A stretch of 64,000 nucleotides of DNA from Novosphingobium sp. JCM 18896 (GTDB lineage: Bacteria; Pseudomonadota; Alphaproteobacteria; Sphingomonadales; Sphingomonadaceae). The position numbers were made by a program, and so were the translations under genes. The notes below the pieces were generated by a model. The model was not told the DNA's origin, did not search any database, and saw nothing but the letters and a program-made list of their open reading frames with translations. Positions within the stretch are counted from its first letter, which is position 1. Each line of letters starts with the position of its first letter. Of this stretch, positions 56,378 through 64,000 are shown one piece after another. The stretch is taken from contig NZ_JAPCZF010000009.1 in the NCBI RefSeq assembly GCF_025938095.1, forward strand, positions 1 to 64,000, read 5' to 3'.

Positions 56378-57912
56378 TGCTCGACGATCCCGAAGATCGC
56401 ACCGTCGCTCTCGGCGAACGCAAGCGCATAGTCCAGCTCGCCTCGGCTCTCCGCGTGGATGGTGCAAAGCATTGCGCCGGTTTCGACGCGCTCTCCGAGC
56501 CGCGCATGCATCGCAACGCCCGCCGCCTTGGCCGCCGGCGCTCCGGCTAGCTTGGCGACCGTCGCGATCTTGCGATTGTCGATATTTCCAAGTCTGCCAG
56601 TATGCGGCGCCACAAGATCATGTTGGAAGCGCGCGATGGGAGGCGTGCGCATCCCACCTTGGGCCTCGCAAATCCGCTGGAATTTCGTCCAGGCGCGCCC
56701 GCTCTCGATCACCCCATAGGCGCGGGCATAACCCGCGCCCGGCGCTGATCCTCCGGCAAGCTCGAGCAGAGCGCCAGCGAGTTCGCAGGCACGGTGAACC
56801 AGATCCTCAACGCCAGACAGGCCTTGCAGCGCAGAGAGGACATCCCGTGCCTCAAGCGCCGGCCCGATGCCCCGTCCGATCGGTTGGGTGCCGGGTCCGG
56901 TCATGATCTTTGTCCTTAGACCGAAATCCTGTGCAACGGATTCGAGCGCCGCGCCGAGCGTGGCCGCCGCCTCGTCGGTTCGCACTTTGGCGGTCGGACC
57001 CACAGGAATGTCGATCACCAGATGGGTCGCTCCTGCGGCGATCTTCTTAGAAAGGACCGACGCGACGAGCTGTCCGACCGCGTCGATGTCGAGCACGCGT
57101 TCGACGCCGATGATGATATCGTCCGCCGGGCTTAGCCGGACGGCACCGCCCCAGGCGATACAGCCACCCTCCTGCTCGACGACCCGCCGGATCGCGGGAA
57201 GGTCGAGATCGACCTGCGTGAGTACTTCCATCGTATCCGCAGTCCCCGCCGGCGACGTGATCGCGCGCGACGACGTCTTGGGCATCATCATGCCTTCGGC
57301 CGCCATGATCGACACGACGATCGGTGTGGTGCGATTGCCCGGCAAACCGCCGACACTGTGCTTGTCGACGATGATCTCGTCCGGCCAAGTGAGCCGCTCC
57401 CCGGCATCAACCATGGCTCGGGAGAGTCCGATCATCTCGTCGCGATCGAGTGGCAATGCCGAACAGGCGGTCACGAAGGCGGAAAGATGCACATCGGTAT
57501 AGCGGCGCGCGACGATGTCCCCGACGATCGCGGAGAAGGCCCCTTCGCCAAGCCTGTTGCCATAGATCCGCCGCCGCACCTCGCTCAGCGATCCGAGCGG
57601 CTGCGCATGCGTCACCGCGACCAGATCGCCATCCGCCACGCCCAGGGCGTGCCATGCAGCCTCGGAGAGCCCGATCTCGCCATGGGCGAGAAGATCGCCC
57701 GAACTGTGCAGCAGCGAGGCCACGACCTCCCGACCGCCGATGCGGAGTGCGACCTGGGCACGCGAGGCCAGCCCCTCCGAGCGGCAGACCGCGCAGTCGT
57801 GCCGCATGACTGCAAGGAGATCATGCCCTGCGGCGGTCAGGCCGAGCCGCCGAGCGCGCAGCACGCTTGCGCCGACAGCGGCCTCCGCCGCTCGAGAGAC
57901 GAGCGCGCTCAT
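56374..57912 (-). CDS. Thymidine/AMP phosphorylase family enzyme
   Basis: 512 residues from ATG 57912 (ATGA overlap with the nuclease stop). It carries an N-terminal extension of about 85 residues not found in ordinary DeoA, as in archaeal AMP phosphorylases and the bacterial 'putative thymidine phosphorylase' group. The phosphate/nucleoside site includes DKHSVGGLPGNRTTP and PKTSSRAITSPAGTADTMEVL; GGCIAWGGAVRLSPADD follows. It phosphorolyses a nucleoside or NMP; AMP-type activity is favoured by the extension but unproven. Confidence 0.85.
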   Translation of the reverse strand: MSALVSRAAEAAVGASVLRARRLGLTAAGHDLLAVMRHDCAVCRSEGLASRAQVALRIGGREVVASLLHSSGDLLAHGEIGLSEAAWHALGVADGDLVAVTHAQPLGSLSEVRRRIYGNRLGEGAFSAIVGDIVARRYTDVHLSAFVTACSALPLDRDEMIGLSRAMVDAGERLTWPDEIIVDKHSVGGLPGNRTTPIVVSIMAAEGMMMPKTSSRAITSPAGTADTMEVLTQVDLDLPAIRRVVEQEGGCIAWGGAVRLSPADDIIIGVERVLDIDAVGQLVASVLSKKIAAGATHLVIDIPVGPTAKVRTDEAAATLGAALESVAQDFGLRTKIMTGPGTQPIGRGIGPALEARDVLSALQGLSGVEDLVHRACELAGALLELAGGSAPGAGYARAYGVIESGRAWTKFQRICEAQGGMRTPPIARFQHDLVAPHTGRLGNIDNRKIATVAKLAGAPAAKAAGVAMHARLGERVETGAMLCTIHAESRGELDYALAFAESDGAIFGIVEQ

Positions 57913-59372
57913 GCCAGCACGCTCCAACTGCCGAGCGTCGGCACGGTACAGGACCAGCCCAGTTCCTCGGACACGCGCTTGGCGAGGACATTCGATCCGG
58001 TCGGTTCGCCATGGGTGACGAAGACCTGCCGCGGTGCCTGCTCGAGCGAGCCGAGCCAGCGGATGATCTCATCGCTGTCGGCATGCGCCGACAACATGGT
58101 GAGGTTCGCGACCTCAGCCTCGACCGGCACATATTCGCCGTGGATCTTGATCGTCTTCGCGCCCGCCACGAGCGCGGCACCGCGCGTCCCGGCGGCCTGG
58201 AATCCCGCGAACAGAACGAGGTTCTTCGGATCTGGCGCGAAACGCTTCAGATGGTGGAGTACGCGGCCGCCTGTCGCCATGCCGCTCGCCGAGATGATCA
58301 CCTTGGGGTTGGTGTCCGCCGTCAGCGCCTTGGACTCCTCGACCTCGCGGACATAATGGGCGACGCCGCACGCCGCCTCGCAGTCTGTGCGGTTCAACCG
58401 ATGCTCGTCCATGAACTTGCACATCAGCTCGCTCGCGTTGATCGCCATCGGGCTGTCGAGATAGATGGGCGTATCGCGCAGCCGTCCCGCCGCGCGCAGA
58501 CGCGACAGATGGTAAAGCAGCGACTGTACGCGGCCGACAGCGAACGCGGGGATCACCACTGTCCCGCCGCGACGAACACAGCGTTCGATATGGTCGCCGA
58601 GCGTCGTCGTCGGATCGACCTTCTCGTGCCGGCGATCGCCATAGGTCGATTCGACGAGAACATAGTCCGCCCGGGCGGGTGGGACGGGATCCTTCATCAC
58701 GGCATCGCCATAGCGGCCGATATCGCCCGAAAAGAGGATCGTCCTGCCCTTCCACGACAGTTCGATCGACGCTGCGCCCAGAATATGGCCAGCGTCGTGA
58801 TAGCGGGCCGAAATACCGTCCGCGATTGGGTGCCATTCGCCGAACCGGATCGTCTGAAACAACTCAAGCGCCAGACGGGCATCGGCTTGGGTATAAAGTG
58901 GCTGTGCAGGCTGATGCCGCGAAAATCCATGACGATTGGCGAAGTCGGCATCCTTTTCCTGGAGATGGCCGCTGTCGGGCAGTAGCAGCTCGCACAAGGC
59001 GGTCGTGGCGCGGGTACAGAGCACCGTCCCATTCCAGCCCAGCCGGGCCATGCGCGGAAGCGCGCCGGAATGATCGAGATGCGCATGGGTGAGCAGGACC
59101 AGGCCGACGTCGGCGACATCGGGCGGAATCGGCGCCCAGTTGAGGACGCGTAGATCCTTCGCTCCCTGGAAAAGTCCGCTATCGACAACGACCCGTGTCT
59201 CGCCGTCATCGACAAGATAGCGTGAGCCGGTCACGGTTCCCGATGCGCCAAGGAAGGCGATGGCAAGACCGGCTCCCTCGGGCCGCGTCTCCAGATGGAG
59301 ACTGGCGTTCGGCTCCTGGAAGGCGATGCCGGGGTTATGCTGCTGACGATGCTTCTTCTTGCGCTTGTGCAT
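57909..59372 (-). CDS. MBL-fold/beta-CASP RNA-processing nuclease homologue
   Basis: 487 residues from ATG 59372 (MHKRKKKHRQQ; upstream extension to 59492 unlikely, though the ribosome-binding site is weak). The MBL zinc motif is LTHAHLDHSG; further ligands are in YHDAGHILGAA and FSGDIGR. The beta-CASP part has ESTYGDR, PAFAVGRVQSLL, ISASGMATGGRVLHHL and LSAHADSDE. This matches CPSF/YsdC-like RNA exo- or endonucleases. It is first in a coupled operon with the phosphorylase and PRPP synthetase, suggesting that RNA breakdown products feed salvage. Confidence 0.88.
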   Translation of the reverse strand: MHKRKKKHRQQHNPGIAFQEPNASLHLETRPEGAGLAIAFLGASGTVTGSRYLVDDGETRVVVDSGLFQGAKDLRVLNWAPIPPDVADVGLVLLTHAHLDHSGALPRMARLGWNGTVLCTRATTALCELLLPDSGHLQEKDADFANRHGFSRHQPAQPLYTQADARLALELFQTIRFGEWHPIADGISARYHDAGHILGAASIELSWKGRTILFSGDIGRYGDAVMKDPVPPARADYVLVESTYGDRRHEKVDPTTTLGDHIERCVRRGGTVVIPAFAVGRVQSLLYHLSRLRAAGRLRDTPIYLDSPMAINASELMCKFMDEHRLNRTDCEAACGVAHYVREVEESKALTADTNPKVIISASGMATGGRVLHHLKRFAPDPKNLVLFAGFQAAGTRGAALVAGAKTIKIHGEYVPVEAEVANLTMLSAHADSDEIIRWLGSLEQAPRQVFVTHGEPTGSNVLAKRVSEELGWSCTVPTLGSWSVLA

Positions 59373-59598
59373 GATAGCCCCGGCCTTGCCTCTCTCCGTG
59401 TTCACGATTGTCGGTCGCAACTTTCCGGGGACTGCGTATCGAAGATATACGCAAACACCGTAGCGCCGGTTCGGTATCGGCACCGGCCGCATAAAGTGAT
59501 GGCAATCGGCAAGATGGGCGAGCTAGTCTGGATGCTTCTCAATATCTTCGGCGACAGCCGGAATTCGCCCAACACAAGATTCGGATACGGCCAAATAC

Positions 59599-60906
59599 AT
59601 GGAAACTCGCCTGGCTGACGCTCACGATGCGCGCGACGCGCATGTCCGGCACCTCATCGACCGCTGGCGCGAGGATCCCGGCGCAACCTATTGCAGTTGG
59701 TTCCTGTGGGATGAACGGATCAAGAATTTCCGCTCCATCCGCCGCGGAATCGCCCAGGTGGTCAGCGACATCGAGGCCGGAAGTTTCGGCAATGCTTATC
59801 GCGGTTCGTCACTCGAGACGATCGTCCACTCAGTGGCCGAGCAGCGGCAAATCTTCAAGGGCGCCGATCACGCATTCCTTTGGAAGCCCAAGCTTCGCAT
59901 CCCCGATATCTATGAGAACCGCGAGAACCAGCGCGCGTTCGGACGTCTGCTCCACGCCTGCTCCTGCTGCGACACTGCCGAGGATATTGTCCGGCATATC
60001 CACGAAATCGATCGGCTCGCCATCAAGGGGCTAGGACCGGCCGTCGCCAACCTGCTCTATTTCCTTCATCCGACGCTCGTTCCGCCCTTCAACACGGCCA
60101 TCGTCAAAGGCTACAATGCGCTGACGGGCGCGAACGTGAAGCTCGGGAGTTGGGGGCATTTCCTGGCGATGCGGGTCGGCATCCTCGATCTCAACGATCG
60201 CTATCGCGACCTGCTTTCCAACGATCTCGGGGCGATCGGCGGCCTGCTCTTCGACATCGGCTCGGGCCGCTATCCCGCGCCGCCAATCGACGCGGCCGGG
60301 CCGGCGCTCGACGACTGGAACGGACGCCTCGAAGCAGCGCGAGAGGAAGCCCGGACGTTATCCAAAGCGGCGCAGGTCGAAGGCCAGAACGAGCGCACCC
60401 ATACCGAAATCCAGGCATGGCTGCGCGACCTTGGCCGGGCACTCGGCTATGACGTCTGGATCGCCGCGAATGACCGCAGCCGCGCATACCAGGGAACGGC
60501 CCTCGGCACCGATTGCCTCAGCCGCCTGCCCGACACGATCGCCGAGGCGCCGGGCGCCGACGCGATCCGGCTCATCGACGTGCTGTGGCTCGAACCCGGT
60601 GCCGACCGTGTCGTAGCGGCCTTCGAGGTCGAACATTCAACCTCCATCTATTCCGGTATCGTCCGGATGCTCGATCTCGCACTCAGCGGCAGTGATTTAC
60701 ATGCCGCTGCGGGACTTTTTCTGGTGGCCCCAGACGCACGCGAGGCAGATGTCCGCGCCCAACTCCAGCGTCCCGCATTCAGCCGGATCAACGATCTCGA
60801 CATTTCCTACCTACCTTATGGCGAGCTCGAGCATAACAAGGAGGCAATCGCCCGTTTCGGTTCAGGCCTCAAGGCGATCAAGGCGATCGCGAGGCGACTG
60901 GCATGA
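59599..60906 (+). CDS. HhH-motif plus PD-(D/E)XK nuclease-like protein of unknown function
   Basis: 435 residues. The N-terminal part contains a helix-hairpin-helix-like AIKGLGPAVANLLYFLHP (from 141), then PPFNTAIVKGYN, reminiscent of the HhH core of DNA glycosylases. A linker helix (about 240-275) is followed by HTEIQAWLRDLGRALGYDVW and a candidate PD-(D/E)XK core: LIDVLWL (Asp327) and AAFEVEHST (Glu343-Val-Glu345; His346 replaces the usual Lys). The end is SYLPYGELE. It resembles restriction-endonuclease folds, but no methylase is adjacent. Function unproven; possible DNA repair or phage defence. Confidence 0.6.
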   Translation: METRLADAHDARDAHVRHLIDRWREDPGATYCSWFLWDERIKNFRSIRRGIAQVVSDIEAGSFGNAYRGSSLETIVHSVAEQRQIFKGADHAFLWKPKLRIPDIYENRENQRAFGRLLHACSCCDTAEDIVRHIHEIDRLAIKGLGPAVANLLYFLHPTLVPPFNTAIVKGYNALTGANVKLGSWGHFLAMRVGILDLNDRYRDLLSNDLGAIGGLLFDIGSGRYPAPPIDAAGPALDDWNGRLEAAREEARTLSKAAQVEGQNERTHTEIQAWLRDLGRALGYDVWIAANDRSRAYQGTALGTDCLSRLPDTIAEAPGADAIRLIDVLWLEPGADRVVAAFEVEHSTSIYSGIVRMLDLALSGSDLHAAAGLFLVAPDAREADVRAQLQRPAFSRINDLDISYLPYGELEHNKEAIARFGSGLKAIKAIARRLA

Positions 60907-61027
60907 ACCGCCGCCAATTTCGGACAATATGAGGCTTGGTCAAAAGCTGCGACGTCTACTTATTTCCCGATCTCTCGCCACAGCGGATGATATGTCCGGT
61001 TGACAGCGAGGAAAGAGAGTCGCGGCA

Positions 61028-61291
61028 ATGGATGATCAGAGCGCCCGTCGTGCCTTTCGGGGCAAGATCGTGTTCGTGGGATTTCTCCTGGTGGCCGGAT
61101 TCTATCTGATTACCGAACATACCGCACACTTTCTTGGCGTGCTTCCTTTCCTGATATTCCTAGCCTGCCCGCTCATGCACCTGTTCATGCACGGCCATCA
61201 CGGCGGCCACGCACACAATCATGGCGACAGCGCGGATCAGTCCACGCAGACGACCACATCTCACGCGCAGGCTGAAGGGCAAGGACAATGA
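61028..61291 (+). CDS. DUF2933 small membrane protein
   Basis: 87 residues. Two hydrophobic stretches (KIVFVGFLLVAGFYLIT, FLGVLPFLIFLACPLMHLFMH) and the signature CPLMHLFMHGHHGGHAHNHG, a His-rich tail. DUF2933 genes are frequent in copper and heavy-metal islands beside a methyltransferase-like gene, as here. The His tail may bind metal. The stop overlaps the next gene's ATG by four bases. Confidence 0.8.
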   Translation: MDDQSARRAFRGKIVFVGFLLVAGFYLITEHTAHFLGVLPFLIFLACPLMHLFMHGHHGGHAHNHGDSADQSTQTTTSHAQAEGQGQ

Positions 61292-61941
61292 CGCACCCTG
61301 ACTATGGATATGGTCTGTGGGGACTGGCGCTCCTGAACGCCGCCGTCTTTATCTTGTTCGCATTCAGTTTCTTCAAGCCCGCGACAAAGCGGGATTGGCG
61401 TAGTTTCGGTGCGTTTAGCGCCTTCATCGTCGCTTTGTTTGCTGAAATGTACGGCTTCCCGCTGACGATCTTTCTGCTCTCCGGGTGGCTCCAATCCCAT
61501 TTCCCGGGGGTGAACTGGTTGAGCCACGATGCCGGACACCTGCTCGAGATGATGTTCGGCTGGCACGTCAACCCGCATTTCGGGCCATTCCACATCGCAA
61601 GCTTTCTGCTGGTCGGCTCTGGCTTCTGGCTGATTTCGGCCGGGTGGGCGCCCCTCCACGCAGCCCAACGTGTTCACAAGCTGGTGACGACAGGTATCTA
61701 TGCCAGGGTCCGTCACCCGCAATATGACGGATTCATTCTCGTCATGTTGGGCTTTCTACTGCAATGGCCGACGCTCCTGACACTTGCCATGTTTCCAGTC
61801 CTGGTGGTGATGTATGTGCGGCTCGCTCGGCATGAAGAAGCCGACGCAATCGCCGCCTTTGGTCAGGACTATCGCGACTATATGGCCAGAGTACCGGCCT
61901 TCCTGCCCAAGTTTGGAGGATTTATCGCCACCCCTCGGTGA
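61288..61941 (+). CDS. Membrane methyltransferase (isoprenylcysteine carboxyl methyltransferase-like)
   Basis: 217 residues with five or six transmembrane segments. The C-terminal cofactor-binding signature is GIYARVRHPQYDGFILVMLG and RLARHEEADAIAAFGQDYRDYMARVP, typical of the ICMT/PEMT superfamily. The ATG overlaps the DUF2933 stop and the end overlaps the next gene (GTGA). The substrate is unknown; in copper islands this protein is repeatedly linked to DUF2933. Confidence 0.82.
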   Translation: MTHPDYGYGLWGLALLNAAVFILFAFSFFKPATKRDWRSFGAFSAFIVALFAEMYGFPLTIFLLSGWLQSHFPGVNWLSHDAGHLLEMMFGWHVNPHFGPFHIASFLLVGSGFWLISAGWAPLHAAQRVHKLVTTGIYARVRHPQYDGFILVMLGFLLQWPTLLTLAMFPVLVVMYVRLARHEEADAIAAFGQDYRDYMARVPAFLPKFGGFIATPR

Positions 61942-62492
61942 CGGCATGGAAGAGCAAGCCCCTTGTAGCAAGCGAAGCGGATCTGATGGCCACTAGATCA
62001 TATGCGCATCATTTCTCGAAGGCGGCTGCAGTCAACGCGACGCCTGATGAGGTCTTTGCCTATGTCGATAGTCACGAGCGCCTCACTTCGCACATGATGC
62101 GTTCATCGACAATGATGGCCGGCGGCCGGATGAACTTGTTCCTTGACGAAAAGGAAGGGCGCGCTGTCGGAGCGGTAATCGGAATGTCAGGTCGCATGTT
62201 CGGACTCAATCTGACGCTGCAGGAAGTCGTAACCGAGCGCGAGCCGCCGATGCGCAAAAGCTGGGAAACCATTGGTCAACCGAAGCTCTATGTGATCGGT
62301 CTCTACCGCATGGGCTTCGCCATCGCGCAGACCAATGGTCACACGATGCTCACGGTCATTATTAACTATGATCTGCCCTCCGGGCTTTTCGCATGGATAG
62401 GCTGGCTGCTGGGCGGCTTCTACGCCAGATGGTGTGTCGTCAACATGGTCGAGGGGGTTGTGAAGCATTTCGAATCACCGACATGCTCCTAG
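61938..62492 (+). CDS. SRPBCC-fold protein
   Basis: 184 residues from GTG 61938 (overlapping the methyltransferase stop); ATG 61986 is an alternative. The START/SRPBCC pattern is KAAAVNATPDEVFAYVDSHERL, then strands to SWETIGQPKLYVIGLYRMGFAI and a hydrophobic C-terminal helix GLFAWIGWLLGGFYARWCV that may attach it to the membrane. Such folds bind hydrophobic ligands. It is probably co-transcribed with the membrane methyltransferase. Confidence 0.72.
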   Translation: MTAWKSKPLVASEADLMATRSYAHHFSKAAAVNATPDEVFAYVDSHERLTSHMMRSSTMMAGGRMNLFLDEKEGRAVGAVIGMSGRMFGLNLTLQEVVTEREPPMRKSWETIGQPKLYVIGLYRMGFAIAQTNGHTMLTVIINYDLPSGLFAWIGWLLGGFYARWCVVNMVEGVVKHFESPTCS

Positions 62493-62591
62493 CGAGTGAC
62501 TGCGTCAGTCGCTCCGCCGCCCCCCCAGACAGACCAGAGCACCGGGATAGATACGCTGCAACCGATCAAGTAAGGCAGAGGGAAATCGACG

Positions 62592-63038
62592 ATGAGAGCT
62601 ATCACCATAAAGTCCGCGCTTGTAAGCTTGGCGATGATGATGGCCACTGGCGCGGTCGCCGCCAGTCCCATCCTCATCCACCGGGATCCGGGCTGCGGCT
62701 GCTGCGAGAAATGGGCCGAACAGGTGCGAGCGCAATTCGGGCGCCCTGTCAGAATCGTCGATGATCGCTCGCGCGCCGCTTTCCAGCGCGCGCGGGGCGT
62801 CCCGTCACGGCTGTCCTCCTGCCATACCGCGGTGATCGATGGGCTTGTTTTTGAGGGACATGTGCCGGTCGCCGACATGAAGCGGCTTCTCGCGCAGCGT
62901 CCCCGTGGTGTCAGCGGCCTCGCGGTTTCAGGGATGCCGATCGGTTCACCCGGCATGGAAGTGCCCGGCCAGCAGGCGCAGCCCTATGTCGTGATTGCGT
63001 TCGGACCTTCAGGCCAGCGCATCTTCGCTCGCCATTAA
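62592..63038 (+). CDS. Exported DUF411 metal-binding protein, copy 2
   Basis: 148 residues. The signal peptide (SALVSLAMMMATGAVAAS) is followed by the same signatures as copy 1 at 41338: HRDPGCGCCEKWAEQV, PSRLSSCHTAVIDG, FEGHVPVADMKRLL and GLAVSGMPIGSPGMEVPG. DNA identity with copy 1 is patchy, so the duplication is old or the copies were acquired separately. Copper-related by context; molecular role unknown. Confidence 0.85.
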   Translation: MRAITIKSALVSLAMMMATGAVAASPILIHRDPGCGCCEKWAEQVRAQFGRPVRIVDDRSRAAFQRARGVPSRLSSCHTAVIDGLVFEGHVPVADMKRLLAQRPRGVSGLAVSGMPIGSPGMEVPGQQAQPYVVIAFGPSGQRIFARH

Positions 63039-63088
63039 GGCTAATCTTCATTTGGTTCTGAGTTGGGCTTTTGCTAGAAGTACTCGTC

Positions 63089-63451
63089 GTGAAACGCTTT
63101 CTCGCCTCCCTGCTTCTCATCGGAGCGCTATTTGGTCTCTTTGGAGCCCAGATGGCGGCGGCTCGAAGTGTGCCGACGGCGATGGCCGCGCCAAAGGCGA
63201 TGGCGATGGACGCGGATTGCATGGCGATGATGGCCAAGCAGAAGCCCGCGCCTGAAAAACAGCCCTGCAAGGGCCTCACGCTCAACTGCATCGCCGCCAT
63301 GGGATGCGTCATTCCATTGGTCACGGCCGACCTTTCCACCGACATTGCCACGGCTCGCGTCTATGGGGCGACGGGCTTTTGGCCGACCGATACCGTCTTG
63401 ACCGGCAAGTCTTTCGCGCCCGATCCGGATCCCCCCACGACTCTTGGCTGA
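63089..63451 (+). CDS. Exported Cys/Met-containing small protein
   Basis: 120 residues from GTG 63089 (AGAAG upstream; TTG 63071 possible). The hydrophobic leader FLASLLLIGALFGLFGAQMAAA is followed by ADCMAMMAKQKPAPEKQPCKG and LNCIAAMGCVIPLV, four Cys and several Met. This composition resembles small periplasmic proteins of copper or cobalt-zinc efflux loci, but no family is certain. It precedes another small exported protein in the same direction. Confidence 0.6.
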   Translation: MKRFLASLLLIGALFGLFGAQMAAARSVPTAMAAPKAMAMDADCMAMMAKQKPAPEKQPCKGLTLNCIAAMGCVIPLVTADLSTDIATARVYGATGFWPTDTVLTGKSFAPDPDPPTTLG

Positions 63452-63528
63452 TTGGACCATTGTGTCCGGCCCCTGCGCTCCTCCGCGCAGCGCCGTGACC
63501 TTTTTCAATTCAGACAAGGATATTCGTG

Positions 63529-63801
63529 ATGAACATGAAGATGATTCTGGCTGCCGTGACGGCCGCCTTCAGCGTCGCCGCACCTGCTTGGGCTGATGCG
63601 TCGCACGACTCGAGCCAGGGCCATTATGAATGGCGATCGGTGCCGCAATATGGCCCGCGTACAACCGGCCCGGTCCGGCAGCGCGTCTGGGTCGCGGATC
63701 ATGCCCAGATGGCAAATTGCGACTGCGACATGATGAAGATGCGCGCCGACGAGTGCATGGGCAACATGCATCGCGGCCGCGACAAGCCGTCGGCCGGCTA
63801 A
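63529..63801 (+). CDS. Small exported protein with CDCDMM motif
   Basis: 90 residues from ATG 63529 (AAGGA upstream; GTG 63526 also possible). The signal peptide MILAAVTAAFSVAAPAWADA is followed by a His/Tyr/Pro-rich middle (HYEWRSVPQYGPR) and NCDCDMMKMRADECMGNMH, a dense Cys/Met/His cluster that could bind copper. No recognised family. Expression together with the upstream small protein is plausible. Confidence 0.62.
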   Translation: MNMKMILAAVTAAFSVAAPAWADASHDSSQGHYEWRSVPQYGPRTTGPVRQRVWVADHAQMANCDCDMMKMRADECMGNMHRGRDKPSAG

Positions 63802-63936
63802 GCTCGAGTTCCCGGCCGTCAGATCAAAACAGCTAGGCCAGGCGCGCGGCGCCGGCGCGGGACATCAAGCCCTGCGTCGGTGCCGTGTTGGCAGCTTTGT
63901 GATCGCGCGCCGGGGACTCCCGAACGGGAGATGTTC

Positions 63937-64000
63937 ATGCGCACCCTTGCCCTCGCCCTGCCGCTATTGGCGCTACCGACCACAGCCGCTTTGGCAGGAC
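63937..64000 (+). CDS. Start of an exported protein, cut by the window end
   Basis: ATG 63937 has GGGAG at 63926-63930 (ATG 63931 is in the same frame). The 21 codons present form a signal peptide (MRTLALALPLLALPTTAALA). In such islands an efflux outer-membrane factor often follows, but nothing of the mature protein is visible. Confidence 0.65.
   Translation, partial: MRTLALALPLLALPTTAALAG

Overview
The window looks like accessory DNA (plasmid or genomic island) of an alphaproteobacterium, most probably a sphingomonad (Sphingobium, Novosphingobium or Sphingomonas-like). This is judged from high GC, the protein flavour (DUF1259/ChrB/ChrA, FixLJ, CopA/CopB, CueR/HmrR-type regulators) and the density of mobile elements. 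It was read by eye; no database search was run. I see no tRNA, rRNA, CRISPR array or replication gene.

Layout. 1-1848: 3' part of an IS66-family insertion sequence. 1956-8300: leftward stress/ion block (Ca2+/Na+-type antiporter, a short overlapping protein, an SDR-membrane fusion, a universal stress protein, a DUF1269 protein, a LysR regulator). 8417-12565: a type-I-secretion-like trio (ABC exporter with a ruined nucleotide-binding domain, HlyD, TolC). 12764-18773: a compact methylcitrate operon acnD-prpF-prpC-prpB for propionate catabolism. 19296-29447: a 10.15 kb chromate-resistance unit bounded by identical 40-bp inverted repeats, with tnpR/res/tnpA of a Tn3-family transposon at its right and a tnpA remnant of a second element at its left. 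Its cargo is chrB, chrA, a Tat-exported superoxide dismutase (chrC), an ATP-grasp protein, a DUF1259 protein and small secreted proteins.

30045-64000 is a copper island. It holds small Met/His-rich exported proteins, two DUF411 proteins, CopA/CopB, CopC/CopD, a Cu(I) P-type ATPase broken by a 2-nt loss in a GC repeat, two MerR-family regulators, a Csp-like exported copper-storage protein, and a putative electron conduit (FAD/[2Fe-2S] reductase, diheme cytochrome b, heptaheme cytochrome c). Control appears to be layered. A CnrYXH-like ECF sigma cassette sits beside a pair of near-identical divergent promoters in front of the regulator-copAB and copCD operons. MerR-type operators with a GGACTATGGTCC or CTGACACGGTGTCAG core lie before other genes. 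A FixL-like kinase that keeps the haem ligand residue sits with FixJ-type response regulators.

Interleaved with copper genes are genes typical of low-oxygen regulons: aldehyde and alcohol dehydrogenases, 6-phosphogluconate dehydrogenase, and an operon of an MBL/beta-CASP nuclease, an AMP-phosphorylase-like enzyme and a PRPP synthetase. My reading is that the island couples copper defence with redox/oxygen sensing. The best candidates for undescribed biology are the redox conduit plus Csp operon (32083-36274), the HhH plus PD-(D/E)XK protein (59599-60906), and the pseudo-ATPase exporter (8417-10114).
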